Positions 46,104-56,184 of a DNA stretch of 64,000 bases are shown here, piece by piece (position 1 is the first letter of the stretch; each line of letters begins with the position of its first letter). The notes below the pieces were generated by a model. That model was not told the origin of the DNA and searched no databases. It was given only the letters and a program-made list of their open reading frames with translations. The stretch is taken from contig NZ_JAUOPH010000003.1 in NCBI RefSeq assembly GCF_030546935.1, positions 1 to 64,000 on the forward strand. Direction: 5' to 3'. Both the position numbers and the translations under genes were made by a program. This DNA is from Marinobacter sp. 2_MG-2023 (GTDB taxonomy: Bacteria; Pseudomonadota; Gammaproteobacteria; Pseudomonadales; Oleiphilaceae).

Positions 46104-47272
46104 TGGATATAGTGTTTCAGTGGCTGCTGTTGACCATTGCAGTTGCCCTCGGCTGGTTTGTTGGGCGTCTGGGTAGCGATAATAAACGAAACCGAACCAA
46201 GATTTCAGACGAAGATTCCGTAAAGGATCGGCTTCAGTTCCTGTTTACGAACTATTCAGATCAGGCTGTCGATAATTTTGTACAGTCTCTGGCTGTCAAC
46301 AAAGAGACGGTTAGTCTTCACCTCTCCATTGGCAGGCACTTCCGCAATAAAGGCGAAACCGATCGCGCCATTCTGGTTCACCAGAACCTCCTCGCACGGC
46401 CCGAACTGCCCCCGCGATTTTCACCTCAGGTCACGCTTGAGCTTGCCATGGACTTTCTTAATGCGGGCTTGCTAGATCGCGCTGAGGCTTTACTGCAAGA
46501 GTTGATGGGAGATCGAGAGTATGGGCGCAAGGCCGCTCAGCAACTCATTGAGCTCTATCAACAAGAAAGGGAGTGGGGAAAAGCATCAGACATCGCTCGC
46601 GCCCTTACCAAAAACGATGCAGATCCGGCTATGTTCAAGGATCTGGCGTACCTTACCTGTGAGATGGCAGAACAGGCTCTTGGACGAGATGATCGTTGGG
46701 CTGCCCAGCGGCTTGCCAAAGAAGCGCTGGATTATGACCGCTCCTGCGTTCGCGCGACCTTGATCCTGATGAAGATACTTGTCCGGCAGGGCAGTTATCG
46801 GGAAGCCGGAAATCAGAGCCTGAAGGTTTTTGACCAAAACCCGGATTTCGGGCCTGAAGCCGTCGACCGCCTAATGAAGCTTGAGCATGAGCACGGGGAT
46901 ATTGGCCGGTTGGTAAAAAAATTGCGCAAACTTTATGAGGTTTATCCGAGTACAAGTTTGTTGCTCGCTCTGGTTGAGTCTGTTGAGCGGGGGGCCGGGC
47001 GCCCGGCGGCGCTGGATTTGTTGCGTAAGGAGCTGGAGATACGCCCGAGCGTGCGAGCGCTTTTGCGCTTGGTAGAAATGGCAGGTTATGAGAAGGGTAT
47101 GACCACTGACGAAGGTCGGTTGGTGAGCCGTATAGGGCTTCTGATTCTAGCCAATCGACCGGTCTATCGTTGCGTTAGCTGTGGCTTTTCAGGTCAACAG
47201 CTGCACTGGCTATGCCCAAGCTGTAAGCAGTGGGAAACTGTTCGCCCGATTCAGGGCGTTGAAGCCGAATAA
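46103..47272 (+). CDS. lapB: Lipopolysaccharide assembly protein LapB (YciM)
   Basis: 389 aa. One N-terminal membrane helix ([18 protein letters not shown]) is followed by about nine TPR-like repeats and a C-terminal rubredoxin-type metal site CVSCGF ... CPSC (about 354-376). LapB restrains LPS synthesis by guiding LpxC to the FtsH protease. E. coli LapB is also 389 aa. An FtsH is encoded in this window at 29.6-31.5 kb, but nothing links the two genes beyond shared family biology. Confidence 0.93.
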   Translation: MDIVFQWLLLTIAVALGWFVGRLGSDNKRNRTKISDEDSVKDRLQFLFTNYSDQAVDNFVQSLAVNKETVSLHLSIGRHFRNKGETDRAILVHQNLLARPELPPRFSPQVTLELAMDFLNAGLLDRAEALLQELMGDREYGRKAAQQLIELYQQEREWGKASDIARALTKNDADPAMFKDLAYLTCEMAEQALGRDDRWAAQRLAKEALDYDRSCVRATLILMKILVRQGSYREAGNQSLKVFDQNPDFGPEAVDRLMKLEHEHGDIGRLVKKLRKLYEVYPSTSLLLALVESVERGAGRPAALDLLRKELEIRPSVRALLRLVEMAGYEKGMTTDEGRLVSRIGLLILANRPVYRCVSCGFSGQQLHWLCPSCKQWETVRPIQGVEAE

Positions 47273-47304
47273 TATTTACTGACACACCTTCAGGATATTT
47301 CAAC

Positions 47305-48015
47305 GTGCATACCTCTAACGATCCCAAGATCATCGTAGCCCTAGACTTTCCCTCTTCAAACCCGGCTCTGGGCCTGGTGGACAAGCTTGATCCTGAAAAA
47401 TGCCGGCTAAAGGTCGGCAAAGAGCTATTTACCCGCTCCGGCCCCCAATTTGTTGAGGGTTTGCACAAGCGTGGTTTCGATGTGTTTCTGGACCTGAAAT
47501 TCCACGATATTCCCAACACAGCCTCAGCTGCTGTGGCCGCCGCTGCCGACCTGGGTGTGTGGATGGTAAACGTGCACGCCTCAGGTGGTGAGAAGATGAT
47601 GATAGCCTGCAGGGAGCGCCTGGACACCTTTGGCGCCGACAAGCCCCTGCTGATTGCCGTCACGGTTCTCACTAGCATGACTGCAGAAGACCTTGCAGGC
47701 ATAGGCATTACCGATTCCCCTGAAGCACAGGTTTCCCGCCTGGCTACGCTAACCCGAAATTGCGGCCTCGACGGTGTAGTCTGCTCCGCACAGGAAGCCC
47801 CAAAACTCAAAACAGAGCAGGGCATCGATTTCAAACTGGTCACTCCGGGTATTCGGCCTTTAACGGCCGACAAAGGCGATCAGCAGCGCATCATGACCCC
47901 CAGCGATGCTCTCAAAGCCGGTTCAGACTACCTCGTTATAGGTCGACCAATTACCCAGGCGGCTGACCCTCTGGCTGCTTTGGAGGCTATTCATTCCGAG
48001 GTGATGGGCCTCTAG
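47305..48015 (+). CDS. pyrF: Orotidine 5'-phosphate decarboxylase
   Basis: 236 aa TIM-barrel enzyme for the last step of UMP synthesis. The catalytic signature is [10 protein letters not shown] (Asp-Lys-Asp array, about residue 64); IVALDFPSS opens the barrel and VTPGIRP with YLVIGRPIT bind phosphate. The start codon is GTG at 47305 with CAGGA nine bases before it. It lies after lapAB as in E. coli and ends 31 bases before structured repeat B. Confidence 0.94.
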   Translation: MHTSNDPKIIVALDFPSSNPALGLVDKLDPEKCRLKVGKELFTRSGPQFVEGLHKRGFDVFLDLKFHDIPNTASAAVAAAADLGVWMVNVHASGGEKMMIACRERLDTFGADKPLLIAVTVLTSMTAEDLAGIGITDSPEAQVSRLATLTRNCGLDGVVCSAQEAPKLKTEQGIDFKLVTPGIRPLTADKGDQQRIMTPSDALKAGSDYLVIGRPITQAADPLAALEAIHSEVMGL

Positions 48016-48046
48016 TTTTCGACCTGGCCTTTGAGCCTGAGTGCAG

Positions 48047-48154
48047 GGAATGGTGGGAGCCCACTCCCAAAAACCGCTACGAGCACATCCATGTGCGCTT
48101 GTCTTCGGCCATCCTTGGCCTACGACATTTTTGGGAGTGGGCTCCCACCATTCC
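48047..48154 (+). repeat. Structured repeat, copy B
   Basis: 108 bases. Outer arms 48047-48073 and 48128-48154 are a perfect 27-bp inverted repeat. The 54-base core between them contains two smaller hairpins: GCACATCCATGTGC (48083-48096) and GGCCATCCTTGGCC (48107-48120). The predicted shape is a long stem carrying two side hairpins. The core is shared with copies A and C. It could double as a terminator for pyrF. Confidence 0.8.
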
Positions 48155-48219
48155 AGTCAGGTTTCCGAGTAATAGTCTATAAACTCTGCGGACAACTCAG
48201 TGTTAAGCAAGGGGTGGCT

Positions 48220-48309
48220 GACAGGGCTTTCCAAAACTGTAGAGGGCCATGGATGGCCCGAAACAGGCGCACATGGGTGTGCTTGTAGCGTGTTTTGGAA
48301 AGCCCTGTC
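48220..48309 (-). repeat. Structured repeat, copy C (opposite orientation)
   Basis: 90 bases. Arms GACAGGGCTTTCCAAAAC (48220-48237) and its exact complement (48292-48309) enclose a 54-base core. Read on the minus strand the core matches copy B at 43 of 54 positions without a gap. The arms share only CCAAAA next to the core with copy B; the rest is unrelated but still fully paired. It lies 65 bases from copy B, pointing the other way. Nothing else is seen in 48155-48376. Confidence 0.8.
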
Positions 48310-48376
48310 GGTCATCCCGCTCCCCCAAGCCAAGCAGGCTAGGGTCAAAAGCAAAAGTTCACGAAGCTAAAACGAA

Positions 48377-48409
48377 AAAACCCGCTAACTCATAGAATTA
48401 GCGGGTTTT
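48377..48409 (-). terminator. Rho-independent terminator of tRNA-Asn (first copy)
   Basis: A 12-bp stem (AAAACCCGCTAA with TTAGCGGGTTTT) with a 9-base loop begins 7 bases beyond the tRNA 3' end and is followed on the minus strand by TTCGTTTT. Confidence 0.9.
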
Positions 48410-48416
48410 AAAATAG

Positions 48417-48492
48417 TGGCTCCCCGAGCTGGGCTCGAACCAGCGACAAACGGATTAACAGTCCGTTGCTCTACCAACTGAGCTATCGGGGA
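48417..48492 (-). tRNA. tRNA-Asn (anticodon GTT), copy 1
   Basis: 76 bases including encoded CCA. On the minus strand: acceptor TCCCCGA/TCGGGGA, D-arm with AGCTCAGTTGGTAGAGC, anticodon loop CTGTTAA (GTT), T-arm GCTGGTTCGAGCCCAGC and discriminator G. It is identical over its whole length to the copy at 63058-63133. Confidence 0.97.
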
Positions 48493-48561
48493 ACGTCGTC
48501 ATATGACGAGGCGCGTATATTAAGATTACCCCACCGCCTCGTCAACCCCTAGACGAACTTT

Positions 48562-49746
48562 TTAGCCCAGAGCCTTCTGCAAACGCTCAATCGCCTGCTC
48601 AAGATTGTCCATGCTTGTCGCAAAACTCAGGCGCATGTGCCCCGGGCAACCGAAGGCAGAACCTGGAACCAGAGCAACGCCGGCTTCGCTCAGCAGCTTC
48701 TCTGCGAACTCCACATCATTACTGACACTGGAATCGGCATCGATTGCGCTCTGGAAGCTTGGGAATACATAAAAGGTACCGTCACCTTTAAGGCACTCAA
48801 CTCCTGGCAGCTTGTTCAGGGCGTCTACCAGCCAGTCGTGGCGCTGTTTGAAGGCCTTGACCATTTCACCCACGCAAGCCTGATCACCATCCAGCGCAGC
48901 GGTAGCGGCGGCCTGGGAGATGGAACATGGGTTGGAAGTGCTTTGAGACTGAATCTTCTTCATAGCCCCAATGATACGCGCTGGGCCAGCCGCGTAGCCG
49001 ATACGCCAGCCAGTCATCGAATACGCCTTGGATACGCCGTTGAGAACAAAGGTACGGTCGTAAAGCTCGGGTGTGGCATTCAGGATGTTGCAAAACGGTT
49101 TGCCGGTCCAAAGTATGGGCTCATACATGTCATCGGTGGCAATCATGATGTTCGGGTGCTTCTTCAGCACCTCACCAATCGCCTGCAGCTCCTCCAGGGT
49201 ATAAGCCATACCGCTGGGGTTGGAAGGGCTGTTGATAACAAACAACCGGGTGCGTTCGGTAATGGCGTTTTCCAGTTGCTCCGGAGTGATCTTGAAGCGG
49301 GTTTCCGCGCCTGTTTCGATGATCACCGGCTTGCCTTCAGCAACCAGAACCATATCCGGGTAGGATACCCAGTAGGGCGCCGGGATAATGGCTTCGTCAC
49401 CGGCGTTAAGGGTCGCCAGTGCGAGGTTGAAAAAGCTCTGTTTGCCCCCACTTGATACCAGTATCTGGTTGGCTTCGTATTCCAGGCCGTTGTCCCGTTT
49501 GAACTTCGCAATAATCGCTTTCTTCAGGGCCGGCGTACCATCAACAGCAGTGTATTTCGTTTGGCCGTTATTAATGGCCTCAATGGCTGCCTGTTTGATG
49601 TGATCCGGAGTGTCGAAGTCGGGCTCGCCCGCACCAAGGCCGATTATATCCTGGCCTGCTGCGCGAAGTTCGGCAGCCTTGTTGGTTACCGCGAGGGTGG
49701 GAGATGGCTTGATTGCCTGTACTCGGCTGGAAAGTTGAAGGTCCAA
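48562..49746 (-). CDS. Aspartate aminotransferase (class Ib, PLP-dependent)
   Basis: 394 aa. Motifs: GAGEPDFDTPDHIKQAA, YTAVDGTPALKKA, INSPSNPSGMAYTLEEL, the PLP-binding lysine in LNGVSKAYSMTGWRIGYAAG, and the C-terminal arginine in GHMRLSFATS that holds the substrate carboxylate. These identify the subgroup Ib aspartate aminotransferases of bacteria such as Thermus and Rhizobium rather than the E. coli AspC type; some members also accept prephenate. Transcribed on its own, towards the tRNA-Asn, and divergent from uvrB across about 200 bases. Confidence 0.9.
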   Translation of the reverse strand: MDLQLSSRVQAIKPSPTLAVTNKAAELRAAGQDIIGLGAGEPDFDTPDHIKQAAIEAINNGQTKYTAVDGTPALKKAIIAKFKRDNGLEYEANQILVSSGGKQSFFNLALATLNAGDEAIIPAPYWVSYPDMVLVAEGKPVIIETGAETRFKITPEQLENAITERTRLFVINSPSNPSGMAYTLEELQAIGEVLKKHPNIMIATDDMYEPILWTGKPFCNILNATPELYDRTFVLNGVSKAYSMTGWRIGYAAGPARIIGAMKKIQSQSTSNPCSISQAAATAALDGDQACVGEMVKAFKQRHDWLVDALNKLPGVECLKGDGTFYVFPSFQSAIDADSSVSNDVEFAEKLLSEAGVALVPGSAFGCPGHMRLSFATSMDNLEQAIERLQKALG

Positions 49747-49959
49747 ACTTGCGCTCCTTAAAGCTGCGTCTGATAGGTCTGTGACCGGCGGGGTGTCTGA
49801 ATCATTGCCATTTAGCGGCTGATTTTCGCCCAGCCGTCGATCAGGTTGATGGTATCATGAAGCCGGCGCAACAATAAATTTCTCTCTGAGACCAGGTTTT
49901 GCGCTAGCGGGATCTGGTACGGATACCAATGTTGAGTGAGTGGAGGTTGTGTGCCGATT

Positions 49960-52020
49960 ATGGCCAGTAGCGATTCCAGCAGTTCTGTAAAGGAAGGCGT
50001 TTTCAAGGTTGATTCACCATTCGAGCCTGCCGGTGACCAGCCCAAAGCCATTGCAGGGCTGGTGGATGGCATTCACTCTGGCCTGGCGCACCAGACGTTG
50101 CTGGGTGTTACCGGCTCGGGCAAGACGTTTACCGTTGCCAAAGTGATCGAGTCTGTGCAGCGGCCAACCATTATCATGGCCCACAATAAAACCCTGGCTG
50201 CGCAGCTATACGGTGAGTTTCGCGAATTCTTTCCGGATAATTCCGTCGAGTACTTCGTATCTTACTATGATTACTATCAGCCCGAGGCCTATGTGCCTTC
50301 GTCTGACACTTTCATCGAAAAAGACGCCTCGATTAACGAACACATAGAGCAGATGCGGCTGTCTGCCACCAAAGCTCTGCTTGAGCGCCCGGATGCCATT
50401 ATTGTGGCAACCGTGTCTGCCATTTACGGCTTGGGTGATCCGAAATCCTACCTGAAAATGATGTTGCACCTGGATCGCGGCGAGAAGATTGATCAGCGGC
50501 ACATTCTGCGCCGGCTCGCTGAACTGCAGTACACCCGCAACGATATCGAGTTTCACCGTGCCAACTACCGTGTTCGTGGCGATGTCATTGATGTGTTCCC
50601 GGCTGAGTCGGAAAAAGAAGCTGTCCGCATTGAGTTGTTTGATGATGAAGTCGAGAACCTCAGCTACTTTGATCCGCTCACCGGCGAGGTGCTCCGGCGT
50701 GTGCCCAGGATTACGATTTATCCCAAGTCCCACTATGTCACGCCCCGGCAAACAGTGCTGGATGCCGTTGAGGAGATAAAGAAGGAACTCGATGAGCGCT
50801 TGCCGCAGCTGCGTGATAATAGTCGCCTGGTAGAAGCCCAGAGGCTGGAAGAGCGCACCCGCTACGATATGGAAATGATGAACGAGCTGGGCTATTGCAA
50901 CGGCATCGAGAACTACTCCCGCTATCTTTCCGGTCGGCAGCCGGGCGAGGCACCGCCAACACTTTTTGATTATCTGCCACCGGATGCGCTGTTGATTGTG
51001 GATGAGTCCCATGTGACTATCCCGCAGATCGGCGCCATGTATAAAGGTGACCGCTCCAGAAAAGAAACCCTTGTGCAGTATGGCTTTCGGCTGCCGTCAG
51101 CTCTGGATAACCGGCCTATGCGGTTTGATGAGTGGGAGCGGATAGCGCCTCAGATGATCTTTGTGTCGGCCACTCCCGGCAACTACGAAGCCGAACATGC
51201 TGGCCAATTGGTGGAGCAGGTCGTGCGCCCGACAGGCCTGCTGGATCCGATCATTGAAGTACGTCCTGCCTCGACACAAATTGACGACCTGCTCTCTGAA
51301 ATTCACGCCCGGGTGAAAGTCAGTGAAAGGGTACTGGTGACCACGCTCACCAAGCGCATGGCTGAGGATCTTACGGACTTTCTGATGGAGCACGATATTC
51401 GCGTGCGTTATCTGCACTCGGATATTGATACGGTTGAGCGGGTAGAGATCATCCGTGATCTGCGCCGGGGTGAATTCGATGTGCTTGTAGGCATCAACCT
51501 GTTGCGTGAAGGCCTGGATATGCCCGAGGTATCACTGGTGGCCATTCTGGATGCCGACAAAGAAGGCTTCCTGCGTTCCGAGCGTTCGCTGATTCAGACC
51601 ATTGGCCGAGCGGCGCGGAACCTTAACGGCAAGGCCATCCTTTACGGCGACAGAATAACCGGATCAATGCAACGGGCCATCGATATCACCGAAACCCGTC
51701 GCGCAAAGCAGGCCGAGCACAATGAGACTCACGGTATTACACCGCAGGGGCTCAACAAAAAAATTGCGGATGTCATGGAAGGCGCTGGCGGCGGAGGCCG
51801 AGGTCGCAATAAAGCCACACGACCTGGTGAGAAAGCGGCTGAAGAAGCAGAGCAGTATCGTGCCAGGGTTGGCCAGCGAACGCCCGCTGAGTTGCTCAAA
51901 GAAGTGTCACGCCTTGAAGACGAGATGTACAAAGCAGCGTCAGATCTGGATTTCGAGGCTGCCGCACGTCTTCGGGATGAAATCTCAGCGCTTAAAGAAG
52001 CGGCGCTTCGGACAGGTTAA
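49960..52020 (+). CDS. uvrB: Excinuclease ABC subunit B
   Basis: 686 aa. The nucleotide-excision-repair helicase that verifies damage and loads UvrC. Walker A is [13 protein letters not shown], the beta-hairpin region is [25 protein letters not shown], DESH-type box reads [10 protein letters not shown], and motif VI is QTIGRAARN. The C-terminal UVR domain ([24 protein letters not shown]) binds UvrC. The frame is open to a GTG at 49936; GTG 49951 has GGAGG four bases upstream and is a real alternative to the ATG used here. No LexA box was found upstream, unlike in E. coli. Confidence 0.95.
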   Translation: MASSDSSSSVKEGVFKVDSPFEPAGDQPKAIAGLVDGIHSGLAHQTLLGVTGSGKTFTVAKVIESVQRPTIIMAHNKTLAAQLYGEFREFFPDNSVEYFVSYYDYYQPEAYVPSSDTFIEKDASINEHIEQMRLSATKALLERPDAIIVATVSAIYGLGDPKSYLKMMLHLDRGEKIDQRHILRRLAELQYTRNDIEFHRANYRVRGDVIDVFPAESEKEAVRIELFDDEVENLSYFDPLTGEVLRRVPRITIYPKSHYVTPRQTVLDAVEEIKKELDERLPQLRDNSRLVEAQRLEERTRYDMEMMNELGYCNGIENYSRYLSGRQPGEAPPTLFDYLPPDALLIVDESHVTIPQIGAMYKGDRSRKETLVQYGFRLPSALDNRPMRFDEWERIAPQMIFVSATPGNYEAEHAGQLVEQVVRPTGLLDPIIEVRPASTQIDDLLSEIHARVKVSERVLVTTLTKRMAEDLTDFLMEHDIRVRYLHSDIDTVERVEIIRDLRRGEFDVLVGINLLREGLDMPEVSLVAILDADKEGFLRSERSLIQTIGRAARNLNGKAILYGDRITGSMQRAIDITETRRAKQAEHNETHGITPQGLNKKIADVMEGAGGGGRGRNKATRPGEKAAEEAEQYRARVGQRTPAELLKEVSRLEDEMYKAASDLDFEAAARLRDEISALKEAALRTG

Positions 52021-52027
52021 ACCCAAA

Positions 52028-53152
52028 TCAGCGCTTCGGGCCGATAATGACGGCGGCCTGAAGTGGTTGGTTGCGACCGTACCGTGAAATCTGGCTGAAT
52101 ACCCGTTTATCCACCGGAAGGTATTGTTTGTCGGCTACGGTTTCTCCGTCATCCACGTCAATTTCCGGGTCGTGGAGGTACACAAACCGATCGTCGACAG
52201 CGCACACGGTTACCCAATGCGGTACCCGGCTTCGATTGAGTTGCCAGGTACTGATCAGAATCACCGGAATCCGGCCTTCAAGGAGCGCCTGCTCCATGGC
52301 CTCAAGGGTGAGCGGATCGTGATGCAACTGTATGCCGGTCTTTCCTATGTCGTTCAAAAAACCTTCATGTACCAGTTCCAGAACCCTTTTTTTATCGTCG
52401 TTTCGGACCGTGTCCCTGAATAACGGGCCTTCGGCACTCACCCAGGCGCTGGCTTCAAAACCCCGGTTCCAGGCGGACAGTGCAAGTCCGTGGGGGCCGC
52501 AGCCGCCGTGACCGGCAAGCATGAAAATGGTTGTAGCTTCGCGCCAGATTTTCAGCTCTTCCAGAGTGGTCAGTGGTTGCTGTTCGTCCAGCGCTGCCAT
52601 TGCCATAATCAGCGCAGCAGGGCCACAGGAAAAATCCGTCGTCTGGGCGTAATAGGGTACGGGGAGAAATTCCCTTGTTGGCTCGTAAAACAGAATGCGC
52701 CGTTCAAAGCGCAGAGCCGTCCCGTGATCTTCGTAATAGTCCCGGTAAGTTCCAAACTGGCGATAGCCCAAACGCTTGTAGAGTGCAATGGCCCCGCTGT
52801 TGTCTTCCCGGACTTCGAGGCGCATTAGTATGCGGCCTGCATCTGCTGCTTCACGTTCCGCCATTTTTACCAGCTTTTCACCAATACCACGCCCACGCGC
52901 AGTCGGCAGCACGGCAATGGAATATATGCGCGCCATACGGGTGGCGGCGCTCATCAGAACCAGGCAATAACCCAGCAACTCGCTCTGCCCCGGGCTTTTG
53001 GCCTCGGCGACAATCAACCTGTCCCGGGGCATGTCCAGAAAGCGTCGGAAACTGCGGCGGGATAGACGGTCTTCCGTAAAACAGCGATGTTCAAGTTGCA
53101 GAAGCGCCTTCAGATCATCGCTGGTGGCTTGCCGCAGTTGCAGATCGGACAT
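52028..53152 (-). CDS. GNAT acetyltransferase fused to a C39-like peptidase domain
   Basis: 374 aa, two domains. Residues 1-155 are a GNAT acyltransferase with the acetyl-CoA loop RGRGIG at 86-91. Residues about 160-374 are a papain-like C39 peptidase: Cys176 in FSCGPAALIM, His312 in VPHWVTV and Asp328 in LHDPEID make a full catalytic triad. No signal peptide or transporter domain is present, unlike bacteriocin C39 exporters, so it should act in the cytoplasm. It is divergent from a RimK-like ligase gene 201 bases away. Together they suggest a system that builds, acylates and trims a peptide or protein tail; that role is inference. Confidence 0.8.
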   Translation of the reverse strand: MSDLQLRQATSDDLKALLQLEHRCFTEDRLSRRSFRRFLDMPRDRLIVAEAKSPGQSELLGYCLVLMSAATRMARIYSIAVLPTARGRGIGEKLVKMAEREAADAGRILMRLEVREDNSGAIALYKRLGYRQFGTYRDYYEDHGTALRFERRILFYEPTREFLPVPYYAQTTDFSCGPAALIMAMAALDEQQPLTTLEELKIWREATTIFMLAGHGGCGPHGLALSAWNRGFEASAWVSAEGPLFRDTVRNDDKKRVLELVHEGFLNDIGKTGIQLHHDPLTLEAMEQALLEGRIPVILISTWQLNRSRVPHWVTVCAVDDRFVYLHDPEIDVDDGETVADKQYLPVDKRVFSQISRYGRNQPLQAAVIIGPKR

Positions 53153-53353
53153 GTATAAGTTGGCCTTGAGAATATCGGCTGGGCATGCTGGCAGGCTTCC
53201 CGTGTACGGCTATTATGTTTGAGAGTTGAGCGCAGGCATATAATCTCATCATGCGTAAAAGCACTCATTATCCACCGATTGTTCCCACCCCCGCAGCGGC
53301 GTATTGTTGCGGCCAGTTCTATTGGCAATTGTCTCCGGGGAGGAGTGCCCTTA

Positions 53354-54853
53354 ATGTCCCGTTTGCTTATCGTTGTAGATCGCACCAAAGACTGGGCTCC
53401 TTACTACCCCAGCGAAGACGTTCTGAGCTTTGATCAGTACCTCCAGTTTTCTGCACCGGCCAATAGTCGCGTTCGTGTTATCAACCTGTGTCAGAGTGCA
53501 AAATACCTGAGTCGTGGCTACTACTGCTCGCTGTTGGCCGAAGCCCGCGGCCATCACGTCGTGCCCTCGGTAATGACGCTTAACGACCTGAGTCGCAAAG
53601 GGCTGTTTTCTCTCGAACTGGAAGAACTGGACGCCAGTGTCATCAACTGGCTGGAGGCAGCTGGATCGGCCATCGACCCGGCCAGTGATGAACGCAATGC
53701 TACCCATGAAGTGCGGATTCGTACTTATTTCGGGCAAACCGAGCATCCGGATCTCAAACCTGTGGCACGGGCACTGTTTGAGCGGTTTCCCAGCCCGATT
53801 CTTGAGATTGTCTTCCGGCGCCGGAAGGCCTGGCAGATCGAGTCCATGAAGCCTGCGGCGCCAGCAGATCTGGATGAGACCGAACAGGATGCCTTTGCGT
53901 CGGCGCTGGACCGCTTCAGCAGTATGGTGTGGCGCAAACCAAGAACCCGCCGTCGTTACCGGTTTGACCTTGCGATTCTGGTTAACCCCGAAGAAGAAAT
54001 GCCTCCCAGCGATGCTGTTGCTTTGAAGCGCTTTGAAAAAGCCGGCCGAAAACTGGGTATCAACGTAGAACAGATTACGCGTCGGGACTACATGCGTTTG
54101 CCCGAGTACGACGGTTTGTTTATCCGGGAAACCACAGCCATTGACCACCACACCTATCGTTTTGCCCGCAAGGCGGAGGCAGAAGGCATGGTGGTGATTG
54201 ACGATCCTGCGTCGATCCTCAAATGCACCAACAAAGTTTTTCTGGCAGACCTTCTGAAAAACAACAAGGTTCCGACACCGAAAACCCTGATTCTTTCCAA
54301 GGACCAGAAAGACGCTGTAGAACAAGTGGTTCAGGAATTGGGCTTTCCCGTCGTCATCAAAATACCTGATGGCGCCTTTTCCCGGGGAGTGAACAAGGCA
54401 GAAGACGAAAAGTCCTTGAGGACAGGGCTAAAAGACCTGTTTCGCCAGTCGGCGCTGGTACTCGCGCAGGAGTATCTTTACACCGATTACGACTGGCGCA
54501 TCGGTGTATTGGGTGGCCGGGCCATCTATGCCTGTAAATATATGATGGTGAAAGGCCACTGGCAGATTTACCAGCACGGCGAGTCAGCGAGCGAGAGCGG
54601 CGGATTTGAAACCATGCCTACCTATGAAGTTCCAAGAAACGTCATTCAGGCGGCGCTGAACGCTACCCGGCTGATAGGTAATGGGCTTTACGGTGTGGAT
54701 ATCAAACAATCCGGAAATCGGGTTGCTGTTATCGAAGTTAACGACAACCCAAGCATTGATGCAGGTGTTGAAGACCTGTTTCTTGGTGGCGAACTCTATA
54801 CGTTGATCATGCAGGAATTTCTGTCGAGGATGGAGGAGAACCGCCGGCGTTGA
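53354..54853 (+). CDS. RimK-like ATP-grasp ligase with RLAN N-terminal domain
   Basis: 499 aa. The N-terminal half (RLLIVVDRTKDWAPYYPSED, YLSRGYYCSLLAEARGHHVV) is the RimK-like ATP-grasp N-terminal (RLAN) domain. The C-terminal half is an ATP-grasp ligase with DDPASILKCTNKVFLADLL, VVIKIPDGAFSRGV (nucleotide-binding lysine) and VIEVNDNPSID (magnesium-binding Glu/Asn). Such enzymes form amide bonds between a carboxylate and an amine, as RimK does by adding glutamates to ribosomal protein S6. The substrate here is unknown. ATG 53354 has GGAGGAG with 8-base spacing; the frame upstream to 53219 is not needed. Confidence 0.82.
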   Translation: MSRLLIVVDRTKDWAPYYPSEDVLSFDQYLQFSAPANSRVRVINLCQSAKYLSRGYYCSLLAEARGHHVVPSVMTLNDLSRKGLFSLELEELDASVINWLEAAGSAIDPASDERNATHEVRIRTYFGQTEHPDLKPVARALFERFPSPILEIVFRRRKAWQIESMKPAAPADLDETEQDAFASALDRFSSMVWRKPRTRRRYRFDLAILVNPEEEMPPSDAVALKRFEKAGRKLGINVEQITRRDYMRLPEYDGLFIRETTAIDHHTYRFARKAEAEGMVVIDDPASILKCTNKVFLADLLKNNKVPTPKTLILSKDQKDAVEQVVQELGFPVVIKIPDGAFSRGVNKAEDEKSLRTGLKDLFRQSALVLAQEYLYTDYDWRIGVLGGRAIYACKYMMVKGHWQIYQHGESASESGGFETMPTYEVPRNVIQAALNATRLIGNGLYGVDIKQSGNRVAVIEVNDNPSIDAGVEDLFLGGELYTLIMQEFLSRMEENRRR

Positions 54854-54879
54854 CGGCAGGCGATCCTCTAATAGCCGGC

Positions 54880-56040
54880 TTACGGGCCGGCTACCCAAAT
54901 TCTTACGCTGCCAAACCAGGGATAGCCATCCAGATGGCTCCGGACATTTTCTGATGTGAATATCGTACCGGGATCCTGCTCGTCCAGGAAAATCTCCAGG
55001 TGCAGCTTGTTCCTGAGGTAATGAAGCCTTAGACGGCTGCGCTGGGGTATTTCTCCAAGTTGTTCTGCAATGATTCTCCCCACTTCCGCCCGCGAGGGTA
55101 GGCTTTCAGTTTCCGGGAAATGGTCTTCGTCCTTTTCTGCGTCAATATGAAAGTTTATGTCGCGGATATTCTCTAGTGCCTTACGCATGCCTATCACCAC
55201 TTGCATGCCAATCTGGTGCCCTTCCGATACGCTGATTTCCGGCCGCACGACGAGGTGAATATCGAGAAGAATATCGTGTCCCATGCGACGGCTGCGCAGC
55301 TCATGTACATTGAGAACACCATCGGTATCGCGGGCTATGGTTTTCAACATTTCGGTATCGTCCGGCGATAGCCCGGTGTCCACCAACTCCTGAACGCTGT
55401 CCCAGGTGAATTTCCAGCCAATGTGGGTAATGATGACGGCAATGGCTACAGCTGCCAGTACGTCCAGCCACAGAAAGCCCAGCATGGCACCTGCCGTTGA
55501 GATCAGAACTACCACGGAGGAAAATGCGTCAGTACGACTGTGCCAGGCATTGGCGATAATAAGGTCTGAGCGTATGGCTTGCCCGATATGACGGGTGTAA
55601 CGAAATATCCACTCCTTGCTCACAACCGAAATGGCGGCAGCAACAAGCACCGGCCATTCGGGAACGTTGTTAATATCGCCTTCTATCAGTCTAAGAGTAT
55701 TTTCCCAGGCCACTGCGGCGCCTACTGCAATGAGAATGCTGCCAAGCACCAGAGTGCCAAAGGTTTCAATGCGTTGGTGACCGTAGGGGTGATTGTCATC
55801 CGGTTCCTGGCGTGACAGTTTCATTACACCCAGAACGACTAGATCGGAAACGACATCGGTGAACGAATGTATACCGTCAACGAGGAGAGCCTGAGAATGG
55901 AATAGGGTGCCGCCAATAACTTTAATGATTCCGAGAAAGGCATCAAGAACCATTCCTATAATGGTTACCCGCGAGGCTGCTTTCATTTCCACAGCGAGAG
56001 TTTCACGGTTGCGTTGGGCCGGGGAGTCGGGTTGTTGCAT
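54880..56040 (-). CDS. Cation diffusion facilitator family transporter
   Basis: 386 aa. Six membrane helices occupy residues about 22-215. The metal-site motifs HSFTDVVSD (TM2) and HSRTDAFSS (TM5), each HxxxD, are the pattern of zinc, iron and cadmium exporters of the FieF/CzcD group. The cytoplasmic domain of about 170 residues is longer than in FieF and continues past the usual fold (HFPETESLPSRAEVGRI to the end); it resembles the extended CDFs often annotated MamB/MamM-like. It converges with the RimK-like gene. Confidence 0.87.
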   Translation of the reverse strand: MQQPDSPAQRNRETLAVEMKAASRVTIIGMVLDAFLGIIKVIGGTLFHSQALLVDGIHSFTDVVSDLVVLGVMKLSRQEPDDNHPYGHQRIETFGTLVLGSILIAVGAAVAWENTLRLIEGDINNVPEWPVLVAAAISVVSKEWIFRYTRHIGQAIRSDLIIANAWHSRTDAFSSVVVLISTAGAMLGFLWLDVLAAVAIAVIITHIGWKFTWDSVQELVDTGLSPDDTEMLKTIARDTDGVLNVHELRSRRMGHDILLDIHLVVRPEISVSEGHQIGMQVVIGMRKALENIRDINFHIDAEKDEDHFPETESLPSRAEVGRIIAEQLGEIPQRSRLRLHYLRNKLHLEIFLDEQDPGTIFTSENVRSHLDGYPWFGSVRIWVAGP

Positions 56041-56184
56041 TTAAAAACTCCGGGTCAAAATGGCGAAAGCCAGTATAACCTTATTGCTTGTGGTGTTGTG
56101 AGCTATTGGAAGAGCTCTCTCAAGGTAGTTTTCGGCGCTTATGCGCCAGATTTATGCACATTGCAACATTATTTCGCATTAGTG

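Noticed and set aside
48047..48309. Possible CRISPR or integron attC array
   Set aside because: Only two copies in opposite orientation with no spacers of equal length. attC sites keep conserved end boxes, while here the core is conserved and the ends vary; no integrase or cas gene is present.
49747..49959. LexA box upstream of uvrB
   Set aside because: No CTGT-N8-ACAG or near match was found between aspC and uvrB.
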